Below, one piece after another: positions 33,627 to 44,609 of a stretch of DNA of 64,000 nucleotides. Location: the NCBI GenBank assembly GCA_963422465.1, contig OY730172.1, positions 2,790,001 to 2,854,000 on the forward strand, in the 5' to 3' direction. Position numbers and translations under genes: made by a program. This stretch comes from Lichina pygmaea (taxonomy: Eukaryota > Ascomycota > Lichinomycetes > Lichinales > Lichinaceae). Under the pieces are notes generated by a model, which searched no databases, was not told the DNA's origin, and saw only the letters and a list, made by a program, of their open reading frames with translations. Each line of letters begins with the position of its first letter. The first letter of the stretch is position 1.

Positions 33627-34541
33627 TCACCAAGGACCGATACGCACCGGCGCGTGCGCCCCAAAAGTGCCCGCTTGCAGCTGGTGTCGGATCGAAGCAA
33701 CGTCTCCGGCCCCTCCGCCACCGCCACCGCCACCGCCACCGGCGTTCCCCCCACCCATCCAGGCGAGACTCTGGCTCAGTTCGTTGATCGCGGCGTGCAT
33801 CTTGCCGAGAGACTGCTCGTTGTGTTTAGTCAGGGTCTGATCCCACCCGCCGTACTGCAGCTGGATGCCGGCGCCCTTCTTGGCCGCCTCGCGGATGACG
33901 AGCGCCCAGGCCTTGGAGATCTCCTCGTAAGCGAGGTTCTTGTGGTGGCCGTGCGTGGCGGTGGTCCAGGTCGGCAGACGATGGATCATGTTCGTGGCGC
34001 GGTCGAGAAAGCTCAGCGACACGGTCATGTGCGGCTCGTTCGGCGGCAGGAAGTGCGGCGTGAAGTCGCCGAGCGCGTCGAGCAGTTCGATGAGCGACTG
34101 TCGGACCCGGTTGTAGGCGTAGTCGGACCCAGTGTTGCCGCCGTACGGAAACGCCTCTCGCAGGGCCGACTCGTACCTGCCCAGCACCTCGAACGCGGCG
34201 TCGACCGTCGGCGGCCGCGCGAGGCCGATGATCTCCGAGGTCAGCTCCGGATGTCGCTCCGACAACGACCGGACCATCGATCGCAGCGTCGTTGCGTCCA
34301 GCATCTCAAGCAGTCGAGGAACGGCGAGCGGTCGTCCGGCGATGTTCGACTTGACTCGCTTGTTGCGGGCGGGCGCCGTTGGTCGAGGCGTCGGTCGTAC
34401 CGACATGGCCGGTGAGTTGGAGGGAGAGGCCGACATGCGATCGTCGGCAGCGCCGGCACCGGTCAGGTCAGGCGTGCCGTGTCGGTCGCTATCGAAGTAG
34501 TCGTCCTCGTCTGCGGCCTTGCGTTTCCTTCTGTGCATCAT
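33627..34541 (-). CDS. sts1: Nuclear proteasome tethering factor Sts1/Cut8
   Basis: This is a single open frame of 304 codons. Sts1/Cut8 anchors the 26S proteasome at the nucleus and inner nuclear envelope and is itself short-lived. The N-terminus has a basic cluster (HRRKRKAADEDD) and a second one (ARNKRVKSN) fitting nuclear import. The conserved Cut8 fold follows: LLEMLDATTLRSMVRSL, HPELTSEI, YNRVRQSLIELLDALGDF, LSFLDRATNMIHRLPTW, NLAYEEISKAWALVIREAA and a YGGWDQTLTKHNEQS block near the C-terminus. A glycine run (~268-280) precedes the last ~25 residues. Two adjacent ATGs (34541 and 34538) make the first codon ambiguous by one residue. Confidence 0.88.
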   Translation of the reverse strand: MMHRRKRKAADEDDYFDSDRHGTPDLTGAGAADDRMSASPSNSPAMSVRPTPRPTAPARNKRVKSNIAGRPLAVPRLLEMLDATTLRSMVRSLSERHPELTSEIIGLARPPTVDAAFEVLGRYESALREAFPYGGNTGSDYAYNRVRQSLIELLDALGDFTPHFLPPNEPHMTVSLSFLDRATNMIHRLPTWTTATHGHHKNLAYEEISKAWALVIREAAKKGAGIQLQYGGWDQTLTKHNEQSLGKMHAAINELSQSLAWMGGGNAGGGGGGGGGGAGDVASIRHQLQAGTFGAHAPVRIGPW

Positions 34542-35662
34542 GTTGCTCTGGGTGGATAGAGGTGCTTTGAGACGGACACGCTGTTAGCTTGCCCTCTCCA
34601 ACCGAGGCGCTGACCAAAGGGCACCGTACGGAGGTGAGACTGAGACAGCAAAAGGTCGCCGTGTAGATGTGGTGGAAGCGGTGGTGGCGTCGAGAGTAGA
34701 CTGTCCATCTCGCGCGGAAGATGTCGAATCTTCTGTGCCGATGTTGACTCGACTGGCTCAGTCTCCCGTCTTCCACCACGGGTCCTCGAGAGGGTTGTGA
34801 CGATGTCTGTGTATGTGTGCTTGGATGAGGAGGAGTGGGAAAAGGACGAAGGGCCTCGTCTCGGCAGGCTTGACGGCGGTCGTAAAGTGATTCGACTCCG
34901 GAGTGTTGTGCCTTAGTCATCATGGCGGCAACACCCAAGCACGCCAAGGACCACCACTTCAATTACGTATCGAACCGCAACAGTGTGCCGTACGGAAGGT
35001 ACATATCGTACTGTAACAGCGATTGGCTTCGTACTTTTGTCATAGTTTGCTGGTGACCGACTGACCGTGTGAGATCTTCAAAGATTGGTCGTATGTCGTG
35101 AGACTGCTCTCCGTGGGACCGGGACCGTAATCTACCCCATACCGGTACAGCAGCGCAAGGCAGCTCCAACTTACCGAGCGAAGAACAAGGACGATCCTTG
35201 TTCGAGCAGCATCAGCTGCAGCTTCGGACTGCATGCTGCTATCGTGCTGTTCTGTACATACCTACCTCACACGTACCATACCTGCATGTTTGCGATGAAC
35301 ATCTTGAAGTCTACGGGTACGTTGGCCGATACCGGATGTGTTGAGGTGCGGCGGGGAAATGAGCTTGCATTGACACAGGTCTACGCCGGCGTGTCTGGGG
35401 TTTTCGTGCTCTTCACGATTACGACACTATGTACGTATGTAAGCTAGCTACAGAAACCCTGTAAGATGGCTGGGATGGAAGATGGCAGCATCTTGCCGTG
35501 ATGATATCCCCGTAGATTGGAGATTATCAAGTGAGTGCTCGTACATACGTAGATGCAGGTCGATTCATGCCGTCGGAAGTCATGAGCACCCACAGCGCCT
35601 CCCGGTGGAAAGAACAATGCACCGTCGATGCCACACCTGCTGATAAGAAATGCCGCCCGCAG
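34542..35662. other. Spacer between STS1 and UBX genes
   Basis: This 1.1-kb stretch has no recognisable gene. GTAC words cluster at ~34984-35033 and again around 35250-35290 and 35430-35445. The short open frames lack domains. Confidence 0.45.
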
Positions 35663-36806
35663 CTACGCATGCTCCTCGACGACCAGAACTGCACTCGGCA
35701 CCAGCCCGGCGTCCTTGAGCGTCCGGTCAAAGTCCAGGTCTCGGCGGAATTTCTTTTTGGGATAGTTCTGCTCGAAGCTCTTGACGACGGAGGACGTCAC
35801 GGACGAGGCTACTTCGCCGAGCGTAGCGGTCACGGGGAACGATTGAGTCGCGGTTCTTGATCCGAACTGCAGCCGTAGTCTGGTCTCGGTGTACGCCGAT
35901 GCAGGTTTCGATGTCGTCGGGCTTGCAGCCGCGGCGGGCGCAGAAGCTACTGGTGGCGATGCTGCTGCTGGAGCCCGTCCTTCGCGTTGAGCCTTCTCCT
36001 TTTCGGCCCTCAGACGGCGTTCTTCCTTGTCGGCCTGGATCTTTGCTCGGATGCGCTGCTTGGCGTCGAGCTCCGCCTGCTTCTCTCGCCGCTTGGCATC
36101 TGCCAGCTTCAGCTGCTCTTTGCGCTGCAGATCCTCCTTGAGGTCTTGAGTCTCCTTGGTCGCCTTTCGACGGATGGCCTTTGACGGGTGGTTCAGCCCC
36201 GGGCAGTTCATTAAGGGTGTTGGGCCTGGCCTCACCTCGTTTCTCTTGGTGATCTCCTTGTCCTCGGCGGACTGGCCCGACCGTTTCTCCGCCAGTCTGA
36301 GTCTCAGTTCCTCCAGTTTGGCCTTCTTTTCATCCTCTGTCAGAGCTGCAATCTCTTCGGTCGATTCCGAAAAATCGACGTGCTCGCTGGCAGAAACCTG
36401 TCAGCCCTGACACTGCGTACAGCCCCATACCAGTGAACATGAAGCTCACGTCTTCGAAGCATGGAACTCGGCTTGAGCGTGGCTCTTGAACTTCTTGTCA
36501 CATTCATTGCACACCAAAGATCTGGCTTCTTCTCCTGGCTTGAGAGCAGGCCCATCCTCGGCCGCAGCCGCCGCAACCGCCGTCTCGGCCTTGACGTCGT
36601 CCAGCGTCTTGTCTTGGTTCTGTTCAAGCCACTCCAAGGCGCCCTGCACTGGAGCGGAGCAGCGTCAGCACGCACTCATCGGACAATATAATCAGAGAAG
36701 CCCGCGGACGACACGACCTACAGCCACCTGACCGCTTGACGGCCATCTCTGCTCGTTCCCGCTCGAAGCCCATGTCCACCAAAACCTCCAGGTCTGAGGA
36801 CGCCAT
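35663..36806 (-). CDS. UBA-C2H2-UBX protein (UBXN1/SAKS1-like Cdc48 cofactor)
   Basis: Four exons are inferred: 36806-36722, 36648-36450, 36386-36236 and 36178-35663, giving about 316 residues. The N-terminal UBA domain (VLVDMGFERERAEMAVKRSGG|LQGALEWL) binds ubiquitin. A C2H2-type finger follows (CNECDKKFKSHAQAEFH). Next is a long charged coiled coil (ALTEDEKKAKLEELRLRLAEK to AEKEKAQREGR). A C-terminal UBX domain (~235-314: TETRLRLQFGSRTATQSFP, DLDFDRTLKDAGLVPSAVLVV) should bind the N domain of Cdc48/p97. This order is that of UBXN1, which links ubiquitinated clients to Cdc48. The UBX loop that in many cofactors reads FPR is not obvious here. The gene is divergent from the VAP gene. Confidence 0.85.
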
Positions 36807-37431
36807 GATCGCTAAGATGACCTCTCAGCAGTGAAAGCCAGAGATTGGCCTCATCATACGTACCAGTGTAACTGTGGGATCTAGCGTAAGGTCTGTCTTC
36901 TTGAACTACGTGTGCAGTTACTCCATGCGGCAATGTCTAATCCCCTGTCAATATCAGCAGAGCCGCACCCCACAACGCTGACCGTGATCGCCGCGCTAGA
37001 CGCGCTGGCCGCAGTTTATGCGGCTTGACGTACGAGTACGGACCGTACGTATGTACATATGTACCTCCGTACATGCTTTGAAATGCGATACGGGGCGGTA
37101 CCGGTACGTATTAGCGCGTACGAGGTACGTACAGTACGTACACCGTACGATACGTACTTGATGCGACGCTCACGAGCGGCCTGTTTCTGCCTCGCCCATC
37201 CGCTCCCGCCGGTGAATACGTACTACTCACCGGCCAACAATCACCTTTCGGTCATCCTGTGCCACTGCCGTCCACTACAATTCTGCATCGTCTCGCCGAT
37301 ATATCGTCTGCCCGGTCTACAGATCATCCATCGCCGGCTGAAAGCTGTCGCATTCCACTCGTTGAACAGCTTCATCGCCCGCGACTTCCCGAAACAAGGC
37401 TCGAGTCGCAACCCGAGTCTCGATCGACGTC
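36807..37431. promoter_or_regulatory. Divergent spacer, UBX protein / VAP
   Basis: A 625-bp spacer lies between two divergent start codons. From 37029 to 37160 it is packed with GTAC/TACGTAC words. No core promoter element is identified. Confidence 0.4.
37029..37160. repeat. GTAC/TACGTAC palindrome cluster
   Basis: GTAC occurs roughly every 8-10 bases, including ACGTATGTACATATGTAC and GTACGAGGTACGTAC, in the middle of a divergent promoter. Confidence 0.6.
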
Positions 37432-38781
37432 ATGTCTGTCGAATTGAGCCCTGTCGAGCTCAGCTTCCGGCGTGAGATGAAATTGCCCCGATGAGACGGA
37501 GGCTGTTTCTGACAGCGACTCTTCCGACGTCAGGTCCTTTTACGCAACAGGTGACGCAAGTATTACGTCTTACGAATCCTGGCTTCACGCCGATCGCATT
37601 CAAGGTCAGCATGGTCTGGTATGTGATTGATATCGCGTGCACCTGGACTGATGGGCATCAATATCGACTTAGGTCAAAACCACAGCGCCGAAGCAGTACG
37701 GGCTCTGTTCTGATTGTCTGCCGTGGTGTCGTGTATCTCATGCCCTGTGTACAGGTACTGTGTTAGGCCAAACTCGGGCCGCATAGATGCCAGACAGGTG
37801 ATCGAGGTGCACGGTATGTTCAAGTTATCACAATCTCTGTGTCATTGACAGCGATACTGACCATCCCCTCCCAGTCATCCTGCAGGCCATGAAAGAAGAC
37901 CCCCCTCCGGATACGAGATGCCGCGACAAGTTCCTGGTGCAGTCAATCCCAATCTCGGCGGACAATGAGACTTCGAATCTGGCCTCTCTGGTATGTTGCT
38001 CACTTCCATCCAAGGCGTGTCCTCTCTGCTGACCAACGACTAGTGGTCTAGCACCGAGCAGGGTTCGAGGTCGGCGGTTCAGGAAAAGAAGATCCGAGTG
38101 TCGTATCTGCCTTCCGTGTCTGACGACTTGCTTTCGACGCCGGCAGCGAGGATGAACGGGACTGTATGTTGTTGTCACGCATGCCGATACGCTCTATCAA
38201 CCACGCTGATACTGTCTTCATAGGGGAGTGCCTCTCCTAACGATGCTCCCCCATCTTACAGCACCCCAATTTCAGCGCACAAGAACAACAGGGGTGGAGA
38301 GAATGATACGCCAAGTCGCGCCGCCCACCCGGCACCTGTTGGACCAGTCTCGGTGCCGGCGTCGAAGCCGGTCGACATCCATCATCTCGGCGAGGCTCGC
38401 GCCTCGGAATTCAACCCAGGCATGACTAACAGCGCCACCGGCGAGGCTGACGACAACAGAGCGCAATTCGAGCATCAGCAGGGCAGTAACTCGACAGCCG
38501 CCTCCAAGGTCACGTCGTCGGTGGCAGGTATCAAAGAAGCGGTGCCGACCTCGATGGAACAACTCGAAGCCAAGCTCGCCGAAGCGCAAGCCACGATCGC
38601 GCATCTGTCCGGTGGCGGCAACGCCCAAGGCGACCCGAGGCAACGCAAACTCGTCGACGATGCCAAAGACGGCGTCAAGCGGCTTCAGCAGCAGACCGCC
38701 AACAACAGCGGAGGCGTGTCCGTCTTTCTTGCCGCCGTGCTATGTCTGCTGAGTTTCTTGATCGCCTATCTCTTCCTCTGA
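37432..38781 (+). CDS. scs2: VAP-family ER membrane protein (Scs2-like)
   Basis: This ER-resident tether binds FFAT-motif proteins at membrane contact sites and affects phospholipid synthesis. Seven exons are inferred: 37432-37471, 37534-37604, 37673-37695, 37755-37813, 37875-37990, 38044-38163 and 38224-38781, giving about 328 residues. The N-terminal MSP domain (~1-125) has LSPVELSFRR|PFTQQVTQVLRLTNP, then FKVKTTAPKQYCVRPNSGRI (the FFAT-binding core) and KFLVQSIPI. A disordered middle, a coiled coil (SMEQLEAKLAEAQATIAHL) and a C-terminal tail anchor (VFLAAVLCLLSFLIAYLFL) follow. Exon 3 is only 23 nt, and exons 1-4 together make less than 200 nt. The joins were set by the near-invariant MSP sequence, so the structure is well supported. 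Confidence 0.9.
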
Positions 38782-40439
38782 CGTGCAAGGGTCTATCTCC
38801 CCTTCCAACGTCGGAGACTCCCTCTCTTCTTCTGACGTGGGGGGCCTATCCCTTCTTCGGACGAGGGGGAACCTACCTCGTCTTCTGACGTGCGCGAGCC
38901 TATCTCTTCATCCAACGTCGGAGACCCCACCTCTTCTTCTTGACATGAGAGGAAGGAGCGCACGTACGGTACTACAATATGGGACAAGGGATCCGATAAG
39001 ATCATGACAAGCAGCAGGAAAGCAAGGAAGCGGGGGGAAGGGGGGTGTGTTCTTACGTGTTTGACTATGGAACGTTTGCTTAGCAGGATTACAGCTCTTT
39101 CCCCCTCTTTGCACCAGCAAGAGTCAAGACTAGGTCGCTACCACTTGCAATGTTTTCCTCTTGGAACCTTTCCCACTTTGCGTCCCTTTCTTCTTCTCCT
39201 TCTTCTCTCATTGCCTTTTGTCATTCCACCCTCCTCCCCTCCCTCTCCCGCCTTCCCTCGAAAGGACTTCGTCCTTGTTAAGTATCCTGTCCTATTGTAA
39301 CCCCTCCACCCCTGCTGTTTCTTCCAGCTTGTATGTGTCACTTTCAACGAATCTTGATTCACGGCCAAATCCGCCAAGTAAATTTTCCCACCTCGGCCTC
39401 TTTCCCCCCTTTCTCCTCTCCTCCCCACAAAGCCAAAGAGCCAAGTTGTTCAATGTCATCCAATGACCCTTCAGAACCCCTTTGCTGCCACGTATTCACC
39501 ACGGATTCACACGACGTATTCCCACCATGTATTCACATCACGTCTTTTGATAGTCAAGTAGGTATAGGTACAGTAATTACTGTCGAGTATGAGTAGATAT
39601 AAGGATAGCCTGTTCTTGTTCTTGTTCTTGTTCTGTCAGGTTGTGGGGTTGTGGGATGTGGGATTGTTGTGGGAATAGACAAGGGAGAGGTGGGGAAGTG
39701 GGAACGCGGATGCGGATGAGAGAGATGGAGAGGATGAAGAGGATGAGGGGGCACGGGGCCAGTGAGAGACGAGAGGGATGGGGGTGGCCGGGTGAGTACT
39801 TGTAGAGTGCCATGCACGTCACGTGCATGTCTAGTAAAGTACGTTTGGTGGGAGTAGGAGTAGAAGTGGAGTGGTCATAATGATCAACATCTAGGGGGTC
39901 TCTGCATACTGTCCCTAGAGTAAGAGATGCAGCGAGAGACAGCAAGAGACGGAACGACAGACAGAGGAAGAGGTAGCAAAAGATAGCAAGAGACAGAGCA
40001 AGAGACAGAAAGGTAGGATACAATAGATTACAGGATCACAGTTAAAGCACTGCATAAGAGAAGACTGGTGTCGTGGATCTATTGATCGGTGGATACCCCT
40101 CCACGCCCTCGTACAGTACATGTCTATCCTGAGTGTTCCACGTCCAGCTGTTGTTGTACGTATGCAACGGCAGAGACTGGAGAAGAATGTACGAGGGTAT
40201 TGTACAGTCACACAAAGTAAGTACAGTAAGTATGTAGAGTAGAAGGAGTGTCGTTCCATGAAAAAATCTACACTCTTTTGAATGTAAACCGTCGTGAAAA
40301 TTCTGTGCCGAGTGTCAATCATCACGAGGAGTCTCTGTCAAGCATCAACCATCACAAGAATTCTTTGATGGGGAGAAAAAAGAAGAAAAAAACAAAAGAG
40401 AGGGAGAAGAAGGGGAAGAAAGAGCAAAGAGGAAGCAGT
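38782..40439. other. Convergent intergenic region with a short minisatellite
   Basis: This lies between the VAP and desaturase 3' ends. It begins with a degenerate repeat (38783-38945) and later has CTT/TTCTTG runs and AGAGACAG-rich DNA (39920-40010). The open frames are low complexity. No gene is supported. Confidence 0.55.
38783..38945. repeat. Degenerate minisatellite just after the VAP stop codon
   Basis: The words CTATCTC, CCAACGTCGGAGAC and TCTTCTTCTGACGTG recur in about four imperfect units of ~40 bp (CCAACGTCGGAGAC occurs at ~38804 and ~38918). Confidence 0.5.
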
Positions 40440-41878
40440 CTAATTCATGCCACATCCGGCGTTTTTCTGTCTCCTCTTGACACGGCAGTTCAAGCCGACG
40501 TTCGGGTCCCATATAAACTGCCAGATGACGTTGACCCAGCTGACGTGGTGCGGAAGGTCGATGTAGAACTCCTTGGCCATCTCGTGGAGCCGCGGAAGCC
40601 GCGTCCATGGCACGGCCGGGAAATCGTGGTGTTCGTTGTGGAGACCCACATTGTACGTCAAGAGATTGAGCGGGCCGTAGTAGGAGAAGGTTTCTGGAAC
40701 GGCCGTGGTTGGAGGTTGCTGGGGACCGCGTGAAGGGGCAGGGGATGGTGTAGAGCTCGTCGTGGGGTTGGATGATGATGATGATGATAGTGGTGACGGA
40801 GGAGCGTCAGGTGATGGCGAGGCCGAAGGCTGCAAGGGATCAACGAGAACGTAATGCTCGGCGATGAAGTGCCCTGCGCACGGATGCAGCGATCCCGCAA
40901 GGAAAGAACTGATGATGAAATAAACGAGCGGCTTGACACCAAAGAAGTGCACCAGCAAAGCGTCAAACACCACTTGCGCGAGGATGTTCATGAAGTGGAT
41001 CGCCGTGAAGGCCACCTGGTAGACGAAAATCGGCCGAACGGCGTAGAAGAGAATCTGGAACGTGCAGAAGAAGGCCTTGCCGAGCACCGAGTCGAGCGCG
41101 ACGGCTTCCACGGCCGTAGGCAAATCGGTATCGAGGCCGTCAACGCCGAGCGACTTGTGATGAGTGAGGTGGTACGGCTGCGACGTCAAAGATCAGTCCT
41201 GTGTGCTCGACACGCAGCACGGTGAAAGCTCACCCGAAACGCGGCACTGTACGGCAGGCCAATGGGCAAGTTCGCAAAGATAGCCGCGAGACGATTGGCG
41301 AACGGCGACTTGAAAGCGAGGTTGTGCGAGATCTCGTGGATGGCCAGGAAGAGATTCTGGTTCGCCGTAGCGCCAACGATGTATGCCGTCCCAAGAAACG
41401 TCCACGATAGGACGGGCGTGTGCCGGAGCAGACACGCGGCGCCGATCTGCACACACACGACGGCGAGCACGACGTACTTCGTCAGAGGCTCCGGCCCGCA
41501 GAGCTTGAGGACCTATAGTCGCGGTCTCTATGTTACCTCAAACTGGTCGGAGAAGGAGCGTCTCAAATCCTAGGGGCGAGACAGAGAGGACTTGGAGGCT
41601 GGTAGACGAGAAAAGGCTGGTCATACCTCCGGATGCGCCTTGATGATCGCCTGTCGTCTCGTCCGGTGCGGCTCTTCCGTGTAGGTCCAGAAGAAACGGT
41701 CGGCGGCCTTCTGGTCCGTGGAGCATGTCGAGGGAGGGCCATCTTGTAAAGCTACGGCATCGCTAGCCGGCGCAGCTCGATCGCCGAGACCTGACGCAGC
41801 ATCTTTGCGTGTCTTGGCCTCGCAAATGGAGATGACGGGCTTGATGGCAGTCGTGGCTGCTACGAGGGATGCCCGCAT
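40440..41878 (-). CDS. Sphingolipid delta(4)-desaturase (DEGS/Des1 family)
   Basis: This ER membrane di-iron enzyme puts the 4,5-trans double bond into dihydroceramide, on the route to fungal glucosylceramides. Three exons are inferred: 41878-41627, 41512-41234 and 41177-40440, giving about 422 residues. The N-terminus has the family segment FFWTYTEEPHRTRRQAIIKAHPE. Three histidine boxes are present: HEISH (143-147), HLTHH (180-184) and HNEHHDF (~357-363), with hydrophobic segments between them. A Ser/Pro-rich insert of ~45 residues (~292-336) separates EHYVLVDPLQ from the conserved TFSYYGPLNLLTYNVG, just before the third box. In the relatives I recall these are nearly adjacent. The frame stays open across the insert, so it is probably a tolerated loop. 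The gene is divergent from the lipase gene. Confidence 0.88.
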
Positions 41879-42724
41879 GATGAGACTAGGTGGATCTAGA
41901 GAGTAAAAGAGTGGATCCTAGGATCAACAGCAACGAGAATCACGTGAGTATCTGTCTCTTATCGCCAGACAAGGAAGTACTCGTACGTACCTGTGCCTTG
42001 GAGGTACTACTTACCGAGTTCTTCCATACTCGTAAGGGTGTCTAACACCGGTACATACCTACGTACGTACGTATGTACTCCGTACACACCTTCCGCACCC
42101 GTGGGCGACTCTTATAACATTAGCGCGTGACTTTCTTTAAGCCGCATTTTAAGCTGCAGTAAGCAAAAGTCTTTCACCACATGTGTGCAATAGCCTCTTC
42201 AGCAAATATTGGATAGTCTCAAGACTTTTGCTCAAACTAGCTATTTATGCGGCTCAACCAAAGTCCCACGCTAACATTATAAGAGTCGCCTACGAGTACG
42301 TACATACTCGTACTAATGTACGGAGGTACGTAATACCTTAGATCAGATGACTACGGTAAGCTAGCAGCGATGACATGACGTAGGTATCACGTGGGGAGGA
42401 CTTGGCGTCTCTGGAACAGTTTGGAGCCAGCACCGCGCAGCGAAAGCGCCGCTTGGGTTTATTGGCAGCATTTCCTCAACTGGGGTTCATCCCGATGCGG
42501 CCGAGAGAGTCCGACCTTGGTTTTTGTGTCGCACAAACATTCTGGCATTGCGATTACCTGCTTTCGATGATAGTTATGGCCGAGCACTGAAGATGAAAAT
42601 ACATCACAGTCACATGTGGCCCTTCTCTGACTTGATAATCCTCTTTGTCTTGCTTCGCGCATAGCGAACTGCATGGCTTGAGCCGTCGCGACCAACCGTG
42701 CATGGGAACATCTCTGTAGGCGCA
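41879..42724. other. Divergent spacer, desaturase / lipase, with GTAC clusters
   Basis: GTAC words cluster at 41975-42080 and 42290-42335. The two clusters flank the words CGACTCTTATAA (~42110) and its inverted counterpart TTATAAGAGTCG (~42277), so a ~180-bp block is bounded by an inverted repeat (see findings). No gene is supported. Confidence 0.45.
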
Positions 42725-44179
42725 ATGCCTCGACTGCTCGTTGTTGGGTTCTGCCTAGCGCTGATCGTCATTATCGGCCTCACCTATCTCGTCGAGTACT
42801 ATCACGCCTTCACCAGCTCCTTTGCCACTAGCAGTATCGTCTCTGCCACGATTCTGCAGGGTCTGGCTACTGTTGGCTCTGGTAGCCGTGCCAGAGGTTC
42901 GGATACGAGTTCCCTGGGAGGAGGAGCCTGGTATAGCACCCGTCATACTGTTAACTCCGGCTGCCGTTGTCGTGTGGACAACCACAATGACGAGCGGGGT
43001 CGAAGACCGATCTGCCCAGAACTGTACGACGATCTGGAGGAGCTCGCTCGATTGGTGGATATTACCTATTGCGTTGGGACGACGGGCATCAAGCATCCGT
43101 TCATCTGCGTCAGCCGCTGTCATGAATTTCATACCGTCGAGCTAGTTACCGTACGCCGCTTCGTGTCTTCTAGAATGATATTCCCTGCTGGCTACTGTTC
43201 ATCATTGATCCAGACTGACTTGAGGGTGACGTGATAACAGACGTGGGACACCGGCATCTTGTTGCCTGACTCGTGCGGCTACATTGCCGTCGACCATGAC
43301 CCCTCAAAACGGCGCATAATCGTAGCATTCCGAGGGACGTATTCGCTGGCCAACGCCATTGTGGACTTGTCGACCCTGCCACAGCCTTACGCCCCTTATC
43401 ATCCTCCGCCAAAGAAGCACGACGTCGAGAGACGAAGAGCGAGCGTTCGAGAATACCAAACCTCTATATCTCAGGACCCTCGTATCCGCGAGGATGCAGA
43501 TCTCCAAGATCACCACCGGCTCACGATCGCCAACGATGGCGACTGCCCAGGCTGTAAGGTCCACACTGGCTTTCTTTTCTCCTGGGTGCAGACGCGTCAA
43601 AGCATATTCCCGGTCCTAGAGGAGCTCGGAACGATATTCCCCGAGTATCAAGTCACCTTGGTGGGACATTCTCTGGGCGGTGCAGTCGCCGCGCTGGCGG
43701 CTCTCGAGATCCATAACCGGCTCCCGGAGCTAGACATATCCGTGACGACCTTCGGCGAACCGAGAGTCGGGAATGAGGAATTTGCGCAATATCTCGACAA
43801 GGAGCTCATCGGGCATGCTGAAAGAGGACCTCATCTCTCCGCTCACCCCCCTTCCGAGACCAAAACGTCCACATGCAGCAGCCACATGCCGCGTTATCGA
43901 CGCGTCACGCATAAGGACGATCCTGTTCCGTCGCTGCCGCTCGACAAACAGGGCTACCGCTCGCACGCCGGGGAGATCTACATCCGGTCGACCGATGTGC
44001 CTCCGGACATTCGGACTGTGCATCACTGCGCAGGGGACGCGGACAAACAATGCTCGACGGGCGCGCATACCTTGTTCTGGGCCTTGCTGCTACCCCTGCG
44101 GGGCCTCAAAGCCCACAGGGATTATTTTTGGAGATTGGGCATCTGTCTGCCGGCGGGCTTGGGTGGTGGCCGGTGGTAG
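42725..44179 (+). CDS. Class 3 (alpha/beta-hydrolase) lipase, signal peptide or membrane anchor
   Basis: Two exons are inferred: 42725-43150 and 43241-44179, joined as ELVT|TWDTG, giving about 454 residues. An N-terminal hydrophobic stretch (LLVVGFCLALIVIIGLTYLVEYY) is a signal peptide or anchor, so the enzyme is secreted or faces the lumen. The class 3 core is complete: AFRGTYSLANAIVDLS, the nucleophile elbow GHSLGG (Ser ~286), FGEPRVGNEEFA, the acid in THKDDPVPSLP and the histidine in HRDYFW. Insertions relative to compact Rhizomucor-type lipases lie after the oxyanion strand (DVERRRASVREYQ...) and before the catalytic acid. Substrates could be triacylglycerols or other esters. A GTG at 42698 would extend the frame, but the ATG is preferred. 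Confidence 0.85.
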
Positions 44180-44516
44180 TCGGTGACCAGCGGTACCTAG
44201 TCTTTTGTCCGGGAGTCGGGGAGGTTGGGACTTACACGTTTGTGGACTTGTCGAATGAAAGCATGGAAACGGGGGAGAAGGGGACAAGAGGGCAGTTTGG
44301 CAAAACACTAACCCGGCACAAAAGGGGAGCGAGAAAAAGCGATGAATTTCTATCTGCACATCTTTATTGGCAGAGAAGTATAAGTATCAAACAGTTGTAG
44401 GTGATTACTGTCTGTTTCCTAATCATACTCCTTGCTTACCTTGATACTAATACTATTATAACAATAGATATCGCAAACAAAACTCAAGATGTCCGACCTA
44501 AAATAATGTTATCACT
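44180..44516. other. Lipase 3' flank before the second retroelement island
   Basis: AT-rich DNA with no gene. The retroelement island starts at ~44517. Confidence 0.5.
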
Positions 44517-44609
44517 AAGAATTGATTGATTGATTGATTGAATTCCTACACTATTCTAGTGCTAGTGTAACTAGACTATGCTGGGTCTACTATGAAACTA
44601 GGTTTGATC
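44517..44609 (-). mobile_element. LINE family A copy 2, 3'-terminal fragment
   Basis: In reverse, this ~90-bp stretch matches the end of copy 1: CACTAG, then AGTGTAGGAATTC, then the TCAA/ATCA tail (here TTGATTGATTGATTGATTG, read on the plus strand at 44522-44541). It is either a very short 5'-truncated insertion or a remnant left by insertion of L6. Confidence 0.75.

Noticed and set aside
42402-42590. Short plus-strand frame upstream of the lipase
   Set aside because: It lies in the promoter spacer, with no homology and no splice join to the lipase.
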